Position numbers and translations under genes: made by a program. A stretch of 64,000 nt of DNA from Lunatimonas lonarensis (GTDB taxonomy: Bacteria; Bacteroidota; Bacteroidia; Cytophagales; Cyclobacteriaceae): assembly GCF_000390185.1 (NCBI RefSeq), contig NZ_AQHR01000114.1, positions 1-64,000 of the forward strand, read 5' to 3'. This document shows positions 54,133 to 63,495 of this stretch, in pieces. The notes under the pieces were generated by a model that saw nothing but the letters and a program-made list of their open reading frames with translations, did not search any database and was not told the DNA's origin. Position 1 is the first letter of the stretch; every line of letters starts with the position of its first letter.

Positions 54133-55527
54133 TCACTCTACATTTTCTGCCACAAAAATCTGAATAAATGACTCCTTTCCCTGATTTACGTATCGATTGA
54201 AGGCAATTTGATCGCCAGACCGAGACCAGCAGTGGGCAAAGGGTGTCTCTTCGGTTCTTTCTGTAATCCGAACGGGTTCTGATACCACACCGAATTCATC
54301 TACCCTCGCCAAAAAAAGGCTGTTGTCGCAAACATAAGAAAACAACCTCTCGTGGGGATGCCACCTCACCATGGTCTGAACGGGGTCTGGTTGGTTGGTG
54401 GCTTGAATAGGTTCCCCTCCCAGGGGAGAAACCAAATATACCTGAACGACACCCCGCTCATCCTTGGCAAGGTAGCTGATAAAAGCACCGTCAAAAGAAG
54501 AACTCAACCAATGCCTGGGAACCGTAGAAACACCCGGATATTTTCGATCCTCTGTCCGTGTGATCCGACGGACCAAAGCACCCGCGGGGGGTGCCGGCAA
54601 CTCCACATCCGTTCCTTCCAAAGGCCCCCACTCGCCCGGTACGTCGATGGCATCCGGCACGTCGACTACAAACACCTCGGTGATCGGACTGCCGTCAGCC
54701 GCAATCAAATCCCCCATAAACGCACGGGCACGCTGCCAAGTGCCGTCCGGTCTGCGGTACCCCTCCTTTCCTATCCACCAATCTTCGTATGCCCGGCTGA
54801 TCTGATCAGAACCCGGACTGGGATTGGGCACTACCCGAACCAATACCGCTGAAAACCACTCTCCCTGAATCTGCTCTGCCGACCCATCCTGTGGCACAAG
54901 AACCTTAGGCCCCAAACGCTTCGATACTCCCACCGTTCGGAGATCATGCTTATTCCCTGTTTTCGCTTCAAGATCCACCATCACGGCGTCGTTATAGGTG
55001 AAGCCTATCCAATTGCCATCCGCACTCCATTGATGCCGGTGGGTACCTCCCCTCAAGGCTCCGGGCGAATAGGGCTTCCGAACGTCACGCGAATCCATGT
55101 AGACATGTTTTTCCGGATTTGCTTCGTCAATGATGATTCCGGTACGACGATGGGCAGCATAGGGATTCGCTGCGTTATGATCCTCCAAGCCATGGAGAAA
55201 GACAATCTGATTCAAAAATGGATGGTAGCTTGCTGCCCCAACACCTGGACCATACGGAGAAGGAGAAGAAAAATTGTAAAGTACCTGTGTTTCCCCAGTA
55301 GTCACGTTGACCTTTTCAATTTTTGCATTCAGCTGTATACCCGCCGGGTTGGGGCGGGTATCATATACCAGCCATACATCATCCGGCGAGAAGTTTTCGT
55401 TATGATCCAACTCATGGTTTTGGGCGGCAAACGTCACTTGGCGTACATGCCAAAGGGAATCATGGAGGTTACATGCAATCATAGGATACATTACGGTCAA
55501 TAAAATAGCTCTTAGGATGCGTGGCAT
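54133..55527 (-). CDS. DUF3748 (YidR-like) beta-propeller protein
   Basis: 464 residues from the ATG at 55527; a TTG further out is unlikely. Probable signal or lipoprotein start (LLTVMYPMIACNL). It contains TolB-like propeller repeats (HNENFSPDDVWLVYDTR, HQWSADGNWIGFTYND, FAHCWSRSGDQIAFNR), as in E. coli YidR. Function unknown for the family; a periplasmic binding protein is plausible. It lies 241 bases upstream of susC on the same strand. Confidence 0.8.
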   Translation of the reverse strand: MPRILRAILLTVMYPMIACNLHDSLWHVRQVTFAAQNHELDHNENFSPDDVWLVYDTRPNPAGIQLNAKIEKVNVTTGETQVLYNFSSPSPYGPGVGAASYHPFLNQIVFLHGLEDHNAANPYAAHRRTGIIIDEANPEKHVYMDSRDVRKPYSPGALRGGTHRHQWSADGNWIGFTYNDAVMVDLEAKTGNKHDLRTVGVSKRLGPKVLVPQDGSAEQIQGEWFSAVLVRVVPNPSPGSDQISRAYEDWWIGKEGYRRPDGTWQRARAFMGDLIAADGSPITEVFVVDVPDAIDVPGEWGPLEGTDVELPAPPAGALVRRITRTEDRKYPGVSTVPRHWLSSSFDGAFISYLAKDERGVVQVYLVSPLGGEPIQATNQPDPVQTMVRWHPHERLFSYVCDNSLFLARVDEFGVVSEPVRITERTEETPFAHCWSRSGDQIAFNRYVNQGKESFIQIFVAENVE

Positions 55528-55679
55528 AAGGTATCTGGTATCATAACAAAAATCAAACAGCCTAAAGTACAAACCAATACCATCCCGCCAAAACCAATTT
55601 CACGTAAATACAGTTAAAATAACCGGAGTGGAACACTTTCGTTAAAGATAGACACACCTCTCACCATGTTCAAAGAAAG

Positions 55680-56135
55680 ATGAGATACATGAACACACCA
55701 AAATCCTTTTTCCCACTGTACCGCGTAATCCCGCTATTGATATTTTTGGGAATGGCCGTTAGCTGCGGCCCAAAGATATATTTTCCGGTTTCTCCCGTGG
55801 TGCCCGCCGCTGAACCAAAAGCCGAAGTCAAAAAAACCAAGGAAGGGGAGTATAGCGTCAGGCTCAACGTAAACAACCTGGCCCTACCCGAAAGATTGAC
55901 CCCTCCCAAAAGCAATTACGTGGTCTGGGTCAATACCGAAGGCAGTGGTGTCCGGAATATCGGCGAATTAAAAAACCGCCGGGGGATGTTGGCAAATACG
56001 GGTAAGGCGAGCTTTGAAGGAACATTGCCCGAACGCCCTACGCAGATCATCGTAACAGCAGAAAACAACCCGAACGTTCGGTTCACTGGAGACCATACGG
56101 TTCTGCGCAGCGACGTGTTCCGGATCAAAAAATAA
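55680..56135 (+). CDS. Predicted lipoprotein, unknown function
   Basis: 151 residues; the ATG at 55680 or one at 55689. A lipobox MAVSC (about 25-29) after a hydrophobic stretch marks a lipoprotein, followed by a Pro/Ala-rich linker and a small beta-rich domain (YVVWVNTEGSGVRNIGELKN, RFTGDHTVLRSDVFRIKK). Nothing identifies a role. It starts 38 bases before the DsbA-family gene downstream of it. Confidence 0.75.
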   Translation: MRYMNTPKSFFPLYRVIPLLIFLGMAVSCGPKIYFPVSPVVPAAEPKAEVKKTKEGEYSVRLNVNNLALPERLTPPKSNYVVWVNTEGSGVRNIGELKNRRGMLANTGKASFEGTLPERPTQIIVTAENNPNVRFTGDHTVLRSDVFRIKK

Positions 56136-56173
56136 CGCAGCCCATTTCCTTATAATCAACACCAACAAATGAG

Positions 56174-56818
56174 ATGAAAATAGAAATATGGTCGGACATT
56201 ATGTGTCCGTTTTGTTACATAGGAAAGCGGCGTTTGGAATCCGCACTGCAAACGCTTGGGATTCAGAATGAAGTAGAAATTTCGTGGAAAAGCTTCCTGT
56301 TAAATCCGGATATAAAAACAGACCCCTCAAAAAACAGCCTGGATTACCTCGCTGAGGCCAAAGGATGGCCCATGGAACAGGTAACCCAGGTGACAGAACA
56401 CGTGACCGGAATCGCTGCTGCAGAGGGACTGGAATACCATCTGGAAAACACCAAGGTAGCCAACGCCATCGATGCACACCGCATTATTCAACTGGCCAAA
56501 AGGCACCGCCTCGGCAACGAGATGGAAGAGCGGCTATTCCAAGGTTATTTCACCGAGGGACTTAATATTGCCGACCACGATGTGTTGGTCAATTTGGCCG
56601 GTGAGGTCGGCATTGAACGAGAGACAGCCCGTACCTGTCTAGTTGAACAAGCCTTTACCGAGGCCATCAACCAAGACATCCGAGAATCGCGACAACTGGG
56701 GGTACGAGGTGTACCGTTTTTTGTGTTCAATCGGCAATATGCTATTTCTGGCGCCCAACCCAAGGAGCTTTTTATGGAGACATTGGAAAAATGCCGCAAA
56801 GAAATCGTCAAGGGCTAG
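56174..56818 (+). CDS. DsbA-family FrnE-like oxidoreductase
   Basis: 214-residue thioredoxin-fold protein with an active site CPFC (Cys11, Cys14) in WSDIMCPFCYIGKRRLE, the signature of the FrnE/2-hydroxychromene isomerase-like group, and VRGVPFFVFN with the cis-Pro near 175-184. No signal peptide, so cytoplasmic; FrnE in Deinococcus is a disulfide isomerase. Lies just before tmRNA, with no functional link. Confidence 0.92.
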   Translation: MKIEIWSDIMCPFCYIGKRRLESALQTLGIQNEVEISWKSFLLNPDIKTDPSKNSLDYLAEAKGWPMEQVTQVTEHVTGIAAAEGLEYHLENTKVANAIDAHRIIQLAKRHRLGNEMEERLFQGYFTEGLNIADHDVLVNLAGEVGIERETARTCLVEQAFTEAINQDIRESRQLGVRGVPFFVFNRQYAISGAQPKELFMETLEKCRKEIVKG

Positions 56819-56933
56819 GTCTTTTGCCAAATCATCCAGAATCGCTATCTTTTTGCCCGTAGCGAAAAGATTTCAGGAATACCGAGAAGCAAGGGAACCA
56901 AATTTACACTTTATTTGTAACACTAATCCAAAT

Positions 56934-57338
56934 GGGGCTGACCGGTTTTGACAGTAGGTGTAAGGATCGGGCTCGCATGCAGGCTGGAGTATGTACGGCC
57001 TTGAATCATTCATACGAACCATAATTGGCGAATCTAATTACGCCATGGCTGCCTAATCTTACCCTTCGGGGATATAGATACGCTTAAAGGGTTGAGTTTC
57101 GAGAGATGCTCCCCGGCCACATCCCACCGTCCGTTGCGCTGTCCGGGTGGAGTTGGGGTGTCGACCTGACAGGGCTGCTTCCCGCGAGGCTACTAAGCGG
57201 GACTAAGATCAGTGGCTAAGCTGTTGTCCGGTGTGTCACCCAGCAAACAACGGTCGAAAATCCAACAGGTGACTAAGCATGTAGACGGTACGGTGTTTCC
57301 CTATCTGGACGCGAGTTCGAATCTCGCCAGCTCCACCT
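56934..57338 (+). ncRNA. ssrA: tmRNA (ssrA)
   Basis: Transfer-messenger RNA that rescues stalled ribosomes. The 5' end GGGGCTG pairs with CAGCTCC (57328-57334) to form the tRNA-like acceptor, and GGTTCGA-type T-loop sequence is seen as GAGTTCGAATCTC (57313-57325). The tag frame starts at GGC 57027 and reads GESNYAMAA then TAA at 57054-57056, a typical Bacteroidota tag. The internal GC-rich stems (57105-57200) match pseudoknots. A terminator follows at once. The exact 3' end is set by CCA addition. Confidence 0.95.
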
Positions 57339-57341
57339 CAA

Positions 57342-57392
57342 AAATCTCCCCTCCAGAAGGCCAAGTGCTCAGGGAGTGGGAGATTTTTTTTC
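57342..57392 (+). terminator. Terminator of tmRNA
   Basis: AAATCTCCC (57342-57350) pairs with GGGAGATTT (57378-57386), followed by a T-run (57384-57391). The loop is long (27 bases) but the stem and T-run are clear. Confidence 0.8.
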
Positions 57393-57955
57393 CTCATTTG
57401 AGAGAAATCCTTATTAGAACTCCATCTATTTTTGGATCGAAAAAAGGGGCACAACGCCAACCATTTACCTTTTAGGCGGCCCATTACTGCCCAATTCGGA
57501 AAACAACCACCACTTTTCCCGTAAGCGATCGGTTAATCGGCAACCAACGCCGCCATATACCAACCCTGACTTTTTACCCCTATATAGTTTCAGAAACCCG
57601 GAGAGATTCGGAATCCGATTGAATCAATTCAAACTTCACATGCTATGGATCCATTGTTAACATTGTTTAATAAAAAACCTATTTTATTAAACATCAAATA
57701 ACGTCTATCCCTAGTTAATGCTTGTCATGTAAGGTGCTGTCTACGAGGCTCAAGTCGATTCTTTACGGCATCAAAAAAGCAAATTTACCTCGTACCATTT
57801 TTTGAACACTACCACTCGGTTTTTAGCAATTCAAATCCTTTTGTTTAATATTAATGAATATTAATTAAACATTTTTTCTCCAAATCTCTTTATGGTATTA
57901 GGTGATCGCCAAAATTTTATTTTATCATTCTCCCTAACAAAAAATAATTTAACCT
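57393..57955. promoter_or_regulatory. Rhodopsin upstream region with two inverted repeats
   Basis: 563 bases without a gene. An 11-base perfect inverted repeat GTTTAATAAAA / TTTTATTAAAC (57665-57675 and 57682-57692) and an 8-base one TTAATATT / AATATTAA (57845-57852 and 57857-57864, 4-base centre) both lie before the rhodopsin gene; the second is 91 bases before the ATG. Either could be an operator, and the first could also be a weak terminator. The rhodopsin promoter must lie here. Confidence 0.5.
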
Positions 57956-58708
57956 ATGAACACCCTTTTAACCGCAGATTTGGTTGGTCTTGACAAGATC
58001 ATCAACAGCGACCCAATTGCTATAACCTTTTTCATTGGGTACATGGCTATGTTTGCATCGGCTGTCTTCTTCTTTGTAGAACGAAGCTCCGTAGATGGGA
58101 AGTGGAAAACTTCCTTGCTGGTATCCGGTCTGATTACCGGAATTGCTGCTGTCCACTACTACTACATGCGAGACTTCTACCTGGAGACAGGGCAAAGTCC
58201 AACTGCATTTAGGTATGTGGACTGGACACTCACCGTGCCACTGATGTGTGTAGAGTTTTACTTGCTGACGAAGCCCTTTGGAGCCAAGGGCAGCACGTTG
58301 TTCAAACTGATCCTGGCCTCACTGGTCATGTTGATTACAGGCTACATCGGGGAAACTTCCGGTATCGAAAACAACATTTTGTGGGGTATTCTCTCCACCT
58401 TGGGCTACCTCTACATTGTGTACGAGGTGTTTGCTGGGGATGTGGCCAAACTGGCGAAATCGTCTGATAGTCCGGCATTGGGTCAGGCCATGTTTCTGTT
58501 GAAGATTTTCATCACGCTGGGCTGGTCCATATATCCAATCGGCTACATGGTTCTCCCAGGAAACCTGCTCTCGGGTGCATTTGAGGTGAGCAGCATCGAT
58601 CTCTTCTACAATTTGGCAGATGCCATCAACAAAATCGGCTTTGGCTTGGTGATCTACTCGGTCGCTATCGCAGAAACTGCGAAGGCACGGAAAGCTGTAG
58701 TTGCCTAA
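57956..58708 (+). CDS. Proteorhodopsin, light-driven proton pump
   Basis: 250-residue seven-helix microbial rhodopsin. Schiff-base Lys226 (NLADAINKIGFG), His67, and the proton-pump triad Asp89, Thr93 and Glu100 (RYVDWTLTVPLMCVEFY) give the DTE motif of outward proton pumps, not the NDQ of sodium pumps. The spectral tuning position (105 in green proteorhodopsin, here Met97) suggests green light. Gly144 (ILWGILST) falls where green proteorhodopsin has Phe152 and xanthorhodopsin has a glycine that opens space for a carotenoid antenna. A terminator follows, then crtY and blh. The retinal supply is thus encoded next door. Confidence 0.95.
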   Translation: MNTLLTADLVGLDKIINSDPIAITFFIGYMAMFASAVFFFVERSSVDGKWKTSLLVSGLITGIAAVHYYYMRDFYLETGQSPTAFRYVDWTLTVPLMCVEFYLLTKPFGAKGSTLFKLILASLVMLITGYIGETSGIENNILWGILSTLGYLYIVYEVFAGDVAKLAKSSDSPALGQAMFLLKIFITLGWSIYPIGYMVLPGNLLSGAFEVSSIDLFYNLADAINKIGFGLVIYSVAIAETAKARKAVVA

Positions 58709-58712
58709 CTTG

Positions 58713-58752
58713 AAAAAGCTATCCCTGTCCTGTGGGAAGGGATAGCTTTTTT
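58713..58752 (+). terminator. Terminator after the rhodopsin gene
   Basis: AAAAAGCTATCCC (58713-58725) pairs with GGGATAGCTTTTT (58739-58751), a 13-base stem ending in six T. Transcription of crtY-blh may therefore start separately or read through. Confidence 0.88.
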
Positions 58753-58797
58753 CATCCAAAAACCCTGGCAAAAAACAAACCCTTCCCAAGAAAACCT

Positions 58798-59961
58798 ATG
58801 AATCCCACAAAAGCTACCTATGATTTTATAATCAGCGGCTTTGGCTGTGCGGGTATGAGTTTGGTATATTATTTAGCTCATAGTAAATTAAGAAATTGCA
58901 AAATCCTCATTCTCGACAATTCGTGCAAGGAAACCAATGACAGAACGTGGTGTTACTGGGCTGAAAAGCCATTGAATATCCACCCGGCTACCGAGCCGAT
59001 CATTAGTTGGCAGACCATTGCCCTTTCAAACGGAAACACACGCATAGAAAAATCCCTGGAGAACCTGCGCTATTTCCACCTCAAATCCTCCGATTTTTAC
59101 CTGGCAATCCGTGGCCTGCTCAAAAAGTTCCCCCATATCGAACTCCTTCAAGACAGCGTGGTGGAGTGCGCAGAAACCGATGAAGGAGCCTATGTACAGA
59201 CAGCGAATTACGGTGTTTTTCACGCCAAAAAAGTATTCAACTCCATACCAAACTTTTCACTGAATCCTTCTTCAAAACCCATTTTAAAACAGGTATTCGT
59301 AGGTTGGAAGATCAAAACCACGGCACCCTGCTTCGATCCGCATACTGTAGTCCTCATGGACTTTGTGCAGAACACTCAGAACCAAACTGAGTTCTTTTAT
59401 ATTCTGCCGTTTTCATCCACCGAGGCACTGGTAGAATACACGGCATTTAGCGACCAAGAACTCGACCAATGCCAAATGGAAGGGATGATTGATCGCTTTA
59501 TCAGAAATGACATTGGCCAGAAGGCCTATGAAATAAGCTTTCGGGAGCAAGGAAGTATCCCTATGACCACTCAGGAACTGTCAGCCTACCGATTTGAACA
59601 CATCATACCCATGGGCACGTTGGCAGGGTGGAGCAAGCCAAGTACAGGCTATACCTTTTACAATATCCAAAAACATTGCCAGCGGATCGTTTCCTGCCTA
59701 GAGGAAGAAAACCTCTCGGGCATGATAACCCTGAAAAGAAAACCCAAATACAATTTCTATGACAACATTTTGCTCAACATCGCCAGAAAATGGCCAAAAA
59801 AATTACCCGATGTATTCATAAATCTGTTCCAGACCAGTTCCGGGCCCGAGGTATTAAAATTCCTAAATGAGGAAAGCAGCTTGTCGGAAGAAATCAAGAT
59901 ATTGTCTCGACTGAAATTCCCTATTTTTATAAAATCCCTACTCGAATATGAAAAACACTGA
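58798..59961 (+). CDS. crtY: Lycopene beta-cyclase CrtY
   Basis: FAD-dependent cyclase that makes beta-carotene from lycopene. 387 residues from the ATG at 58798. N-terminal dinucleotide motif ISGFGCAGMSLVYYL (about 11-25), NDRTWCYW (about 48) and GWSKPSTGYTFYN (about 280-292) fit CrtY. It ends overlapping blh by 14 bases. With blh it converts lycopene to retinal for the rhodopsin; other crt genes are elsewhere. Confidence 0.93.
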   Translation: MNPTKATYDFIISGFGCAGMSLVYYLAHSKLRNCKILILDNSCKETNDRTWCYWAEKPLNIHPATEPIISWQTIALSNGNTRIEKSLENLRYFHLKSSDFYLAIRGLLKKFPHIELLQDSVVECAETDEGAYVQTANYGVFHAKKVFNSIPNFSLNPSSKPILKQVFVGWKIKTTAPCFDPHTVVLMDFVQNTQNQTEFFYILPFSSTEALVEYTAFSDQELDQCQMEGMIDRFIRNDIGQKAYEISFREQGSIPMTTQELSAYRFEHIIPMGTLAGWSKPSTGYTFYNIQKHCQRIVSCLEEENLSGMITLKRKPKYNFYDNILLNIARKWPKKLPDVFINLFQTSSGPEVLKFLNEESSLSEEIKILSRLKFPIFIKSLLEYEKH

Positions 59962-60817
59962 TATCTGGGGCAAAGTAGTAGGTTTCATCATTGCGGGCCT
60001 GTATTTGGTGTTTTTTGAAGGCAACCAGACCTTTGAATGGATTCTATTTGCCCTTGTTCTTTTTACGGTCGGGATTCCACATGGTGCCCTGGATCATCTA
60101 TTGGCTAATCCCCATATCCAACGACGGGATCTGACCAGGTTTATACTAAAATACCTCGGGATCATTATGCTCTATCTACTAGTTTGGACTATGATCCCCG
60201 CACTTGCCCTGATCTCTTTCTTGATCATGTCCGCATACCATTTTGGCCAGAGTCATTATCTACGTGAAAGGTTGCTGATCGGGAAAGGCTTTTGCTATCT
60301 CGGTACAGGGGCGTTTTATCTTGGCGCAATTTTACTTGGAAATTTCGAGCAAACGGAATCCATATTATCGCCGATAGTGGCTATTGGCAGCTTTTATGAC
60401 GTTGGACTACTGCTACTTGGTACCAGTGTAATTGCTGTATTTTTTATACTACGTAAAAACAAACAGATCCATTACCCCATCTATCTGGCCGAAATGCTGA
60501 TCCTGGGAACGCTGTTGTTTTACCTTCCATTATTGGTTGGCTTTATCCTTTATTTCGGATTTTGGCATGCCCTTCCGAGTATGTCGGAGGAATATCAATC
60601 ACTAAAATTTTCCCTGGGCGACAACCGGTTAAGTCAATTTTTCCTACGAATGCTGCCATTCACGGCGGCTAGCATTATTGGGATGGGCATTATACTCGTT
60701 ATCTTATATCCAACCAATACCACACAGGAGCTGACCTTGCTGTTTTTTGTGTTGGTCTCACTGATATCCGCACCCCATATTTGGTATATGAATGGATTTT
60801 TGGAAAGCAGACATTAG
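59948..60817 (+). CDS. blh: Brp/Blh-family beta-carotene 15,15'-dioxygenase
   Basis: 289-residue membrane enzyme that cleaves beta-carotene to two retinal molecules. The metal-binding histidines of the family are visible in GIPHGALDHLL (His45, His50), SAYHFGQSHYL, GFWHALPSM and APHIWYMNG. It begins inside the end of crtY (14-base overlap), so translation is coupled. It completes retinal supply for the rhodopsin upstream. Confidence 0.94.
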   Translation: MKNTDIWGKVVGFIIAGLYLVFFEGNQTFEWILFALVLFTVGIPHGALDHLLANPHIQRRDLTRFILKYLGIIMLYLLVWTMIPALALISFLIMSAYHFGQSHYLRERLLIGKGFCYLGTGAFYLGAILLGNFEQTESILSPIVAIGSFYDVGLLLLGTSVIAVFFILRKNKQIHYPIYLAEMLILGTLLFYLPLLVGFILYFGFWHALPSMSEEYQSLKFSLGDNRLSQFFLRMLPFTAASIIGMGIILVILYPTNTTQELTLLFFVLVSLISAPHIWYMNGFLESRH

Positions 60818-60879
60818 GGGCTTGCTACGCTTCGTCAAAGAAGTATTTGTAACCTTTAAGGATTTCGAATTTGTTTTGG

Positions 60880-63246
60880 TCACGATTCGGCATGTCGGAT
60901 ATTCTCTATCCCCCTCAGCAGTGCATCCGGATTAAAGGAAATACTGTCTATTCCTTGATCTACGAGGAAGCGGGCAAAGGCGGGATGGTCACTGGGTGCC
61001 TGTCCGCATAAGCCAATTTTCTTTCCATTCTTCTTAGCTGCTAGGATCGCCGAAGAAAGCATGAACGTAACCGCCTCGTTGCTTTCGTCAAACAAATCCG
61101 CCACGATGGCCGAGTCCCGGTCTATTCCCAAGGTAAGTTGGGTGAGATCATTGGATCCAATGGAAAACCCATCAAAGATTTTCGAAAATGCCTCCGCCAA
61201 TATCACATTGCTGGGTATTTCTGCCATGACATACACTTCCAGACCATTCTTGCCACGTTCCAAACCAAAATCAGCCATAACATCCAACACACGCTTTCCT
61301 TCCTCTACAGTCCGGCAAAATGGAATCATCACCTTCACATTCGTAAACCCCAGTTCATCCCGCAGTACCCGGACGGCCTCGCATTCCAGCCCGAAACCTT
61401 CCTTGTACCGGTCGTTATAATACCTGGATGCGCCTCGGAAGCCCAGCATGGGGTTCTCCTCGGTAGGCTCAAAGGCCCCCCCACCTATCAGTTGGGCATA
61501 TTCATTGGTTTTGAAATCACTCATACGGACGATCACCTCCTTCGGATAAAATGCAGCGGCCACAATCGCCAAGTGCTCCGAAAGCGTCTCCACGAAATAG
61601 CGCTTCTTGTCCTCGTAGTTTTGGGTGATCGCCGCAATGGCTCGCTTGTCGTTTCCATCCGGGAGCGATGCATACTGTACCAGTGCCATGGGATGAATCC
61701 GGATCGTGTTCGTTATGATAAACTCCATTCGAAGCAAACCCACTCCTTCGTTGGGGTAAAATGAAAGGCGAAAGGCTTTAAACGGATCTGCCAGGATAAA
61801 CATCGGTTTGGTTTTGGTGGGCTCCATCACTTCCAGATTCACTTCCTTTTCAGACCATTCCAGCTTTCCCTCATAAATTAGACCTTCATCTCCCTCGATA
61901 CATGAAACCGTAATCACCTGCCCATCCTGCAGCTTATCGGTTGCATTGCCTGTTCCGACTATCGCATGAATTCCCAGTTCCCTTGCCACAATTGAGGCGT
62001 GGCTGGTTCTTCCGCCCTTATTGGTCACAATGCTGACCGCTTTCCGGAGCATGGCGTTCCAATCGGGGTTGGTAATATCTGCCACGATGATATCGCCTTC
62101 CTGCACTTTGGGGGCATCAGCCAGCGACCTGACGATGCACACCCTCCCGCTACCTATTTTTGCACCGACAGCCTTGCCCTTCAGCAGTGGCTTTGCCTTG
62201 CTATGTAGGGTATACTCGGTGATGCTCACACCCGTGTGCTGCCCATGAACCGTCTCCGGCCTTGCCTGAACAATAAATAACTCATCGGTGATACCATCTT
62301 TTGCCCATTCAATATCCATGGGCATGCCATAATGCAGCTCAATCTGCCGACTCCAAGCGGCCAATACCTCCACTTCAGCAAGCGACAAAGAGAAACTGTT
62401 TCGCTCCGATTGGCTTGTCCTGACATTTAGGACAGGCTTCTCCCCGCGCTGCCCATACACCATCTTATTTTCCTTCTCCCCCAACCTCTTGTAGATCACA
62501 GATTGCTTGCCGTATACGCCTATAGATGGCTTAAAGGCATAAAACTCATCTGGATTAACCGCTCCCTGAACCACATTTTCGCCCAAGCCCCAAGCAGCGG
62601 TCAGATAAATAATGTTGTCAAAACCAGTTTCCGGATCAATGGTAAATATGACTCCTGCACTTCCCTTATCAGACCTTACCATTCGCTGTACCCCTACGGA
62701 CAGGTAGACATGCATGTGGTCAAACCCATTATCTATTCGGTATTTGATTGCTCGGTCATTGAATAGGGAGATATAACACCGATGCACCGCACGAAGAACC
62801 TCCTCCTCCCCTTCAATATTCAAAAAGCTATCGTGCTGTCCGGCAAAGCTCGCCGTAGGAAGATCCTCTGCCGTTGCCGAACTGCGAACGGCCACCGAAA
62901 TGGCCTTCCCTTCCGACAAAGCGCGAAATGCCTGCAAGTATTCCTCCCGCATGTGACCCGAAAATTTCCCGGTACTGATCAATTCACGACAGTTTTTGCC
63001 AACCTCCGCCAGATTGCTCAGCTTTTCGGTATCCAGCTGATCAAGTTGGTGCTGGAGCTTATTAAAAAGATCATTTTCATCCAAGAAGTGTCTATAGGCC
63101 TCGGCAGTGGTGGCAAAGCCATCCGGAATTCGAATACCAAATGGCTGAAGGGCATGAATCATCTCTCCCAAGGAGGCATTTTTGCCTCCAACGGAGGACA
63201 CATCTGTATTTCGTAGTGTTCGGAAGGGTATAGTGTAGGTAGACAT
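60880..63246 (-). CDS. ppsA: Phosphoenolpyruvate synthase PpsA
   Basis: Makes phosphoenolpyruvate from pyruvate and ATP for gluconeogenesis. 788 residues: N-terminal nucleotide-binding domain (about 15-340), swivelling domain with the phospho-His in GGRTSHASIVARELG (about 409-423), and C-terminal PEP-binding barrel with the catalytic Cys in KIGLCGQAPSDHP (about 741-753). It faces blh. Complete and of normal length. Confidence 0.94.
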   Translation of the reverse strand: MSTYTIPFRTLRNTDVSSVGGKNASLGEMIHALQPFGIRIPDGFATTAEAYRHFLDENDLFNKLQHQLDQLDTEKLSNLAEVGKNCRELISTGKFSGHMREEYLQAFRALSEGKAISVAVRSSATAEDLPTASFAGQHDSFLNIEGEEEVLRAVHRCYISLFNDRAIKYRIDNGFDHMHVYLSVGVQRMVRSDKGSAGVIFTIDPETGFDNIIYLTAAWGLGENVVQGAVNPDEFYAFKPSIGVYGKQSVIYKRLGEKENKMVYGQRGEKPVLNVRTSQSERNSFSLSLAEVEVLAAWSRQIELHYGMPMDIEWAKDGITDELFIVQARPETVHGQHTGVSITEYTLHSKAKPLLKGKAVGAKIGSGRVCIVRSLADAPKVQEGDIIVADITNPDWNAMLRKAVSIVTNKGGRTSHASIVARELGIHAIVGTGNATDKLQDGQVITVSCIEGDEGLIYEGKLEWSEKEVNLEVMEPTKTKPMFILADPFKAFRLSFYPNEGVGLLRMEFIITNTIRIHPMALVQYASLPDGNDKRAIAAITQNYEDKKRYFVETLSEHLAIVAAAFYPKEVIVRMSDFKTNEYAQLIGGGAFEPTEENPMLGFRGASRYYNDRYKEGFGLECEAVRVLRDELGFTNVKVMIPFCRTVEEGKRVLDVMADFGLERGKNGLEVYVMAEIPSNVILAEAFSKIFDGFSIGSNDLTQLTLGIDRDSAIVADLFDESNEAVTFMLSSAILAAKKNGKKIGLCGQAPSDHPAFARFLVDQGIDSISFNPDALLRGIENIRHAES

Positions 63247-63495
63247 GATAGTTTATTTTGGGTTTCTTACGGATGAGTGAATATACGTGTGCAAAAAACC
63301 AAAAAACATGATCTATATCAGAGATTAAACTGAATTTCAATCAACCATAGGCCACACCCGGTGATACCCTGCTGCATCGTCGGGATTCAACCGACTTAGC
63401 TCGGAATCTTTGCCCTGTTTACCACAGATTTGGGTACCAGGCCTACCATTTCGTTCGATATTATAGTAACTTCACTGGATCAAAAACACAGCAGC

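Noticed and set aside
57212-57475. An 87-codon open frame
   Set aside because: It runs through the 3' half of tmRNA and its terminator, so it is not a gene.
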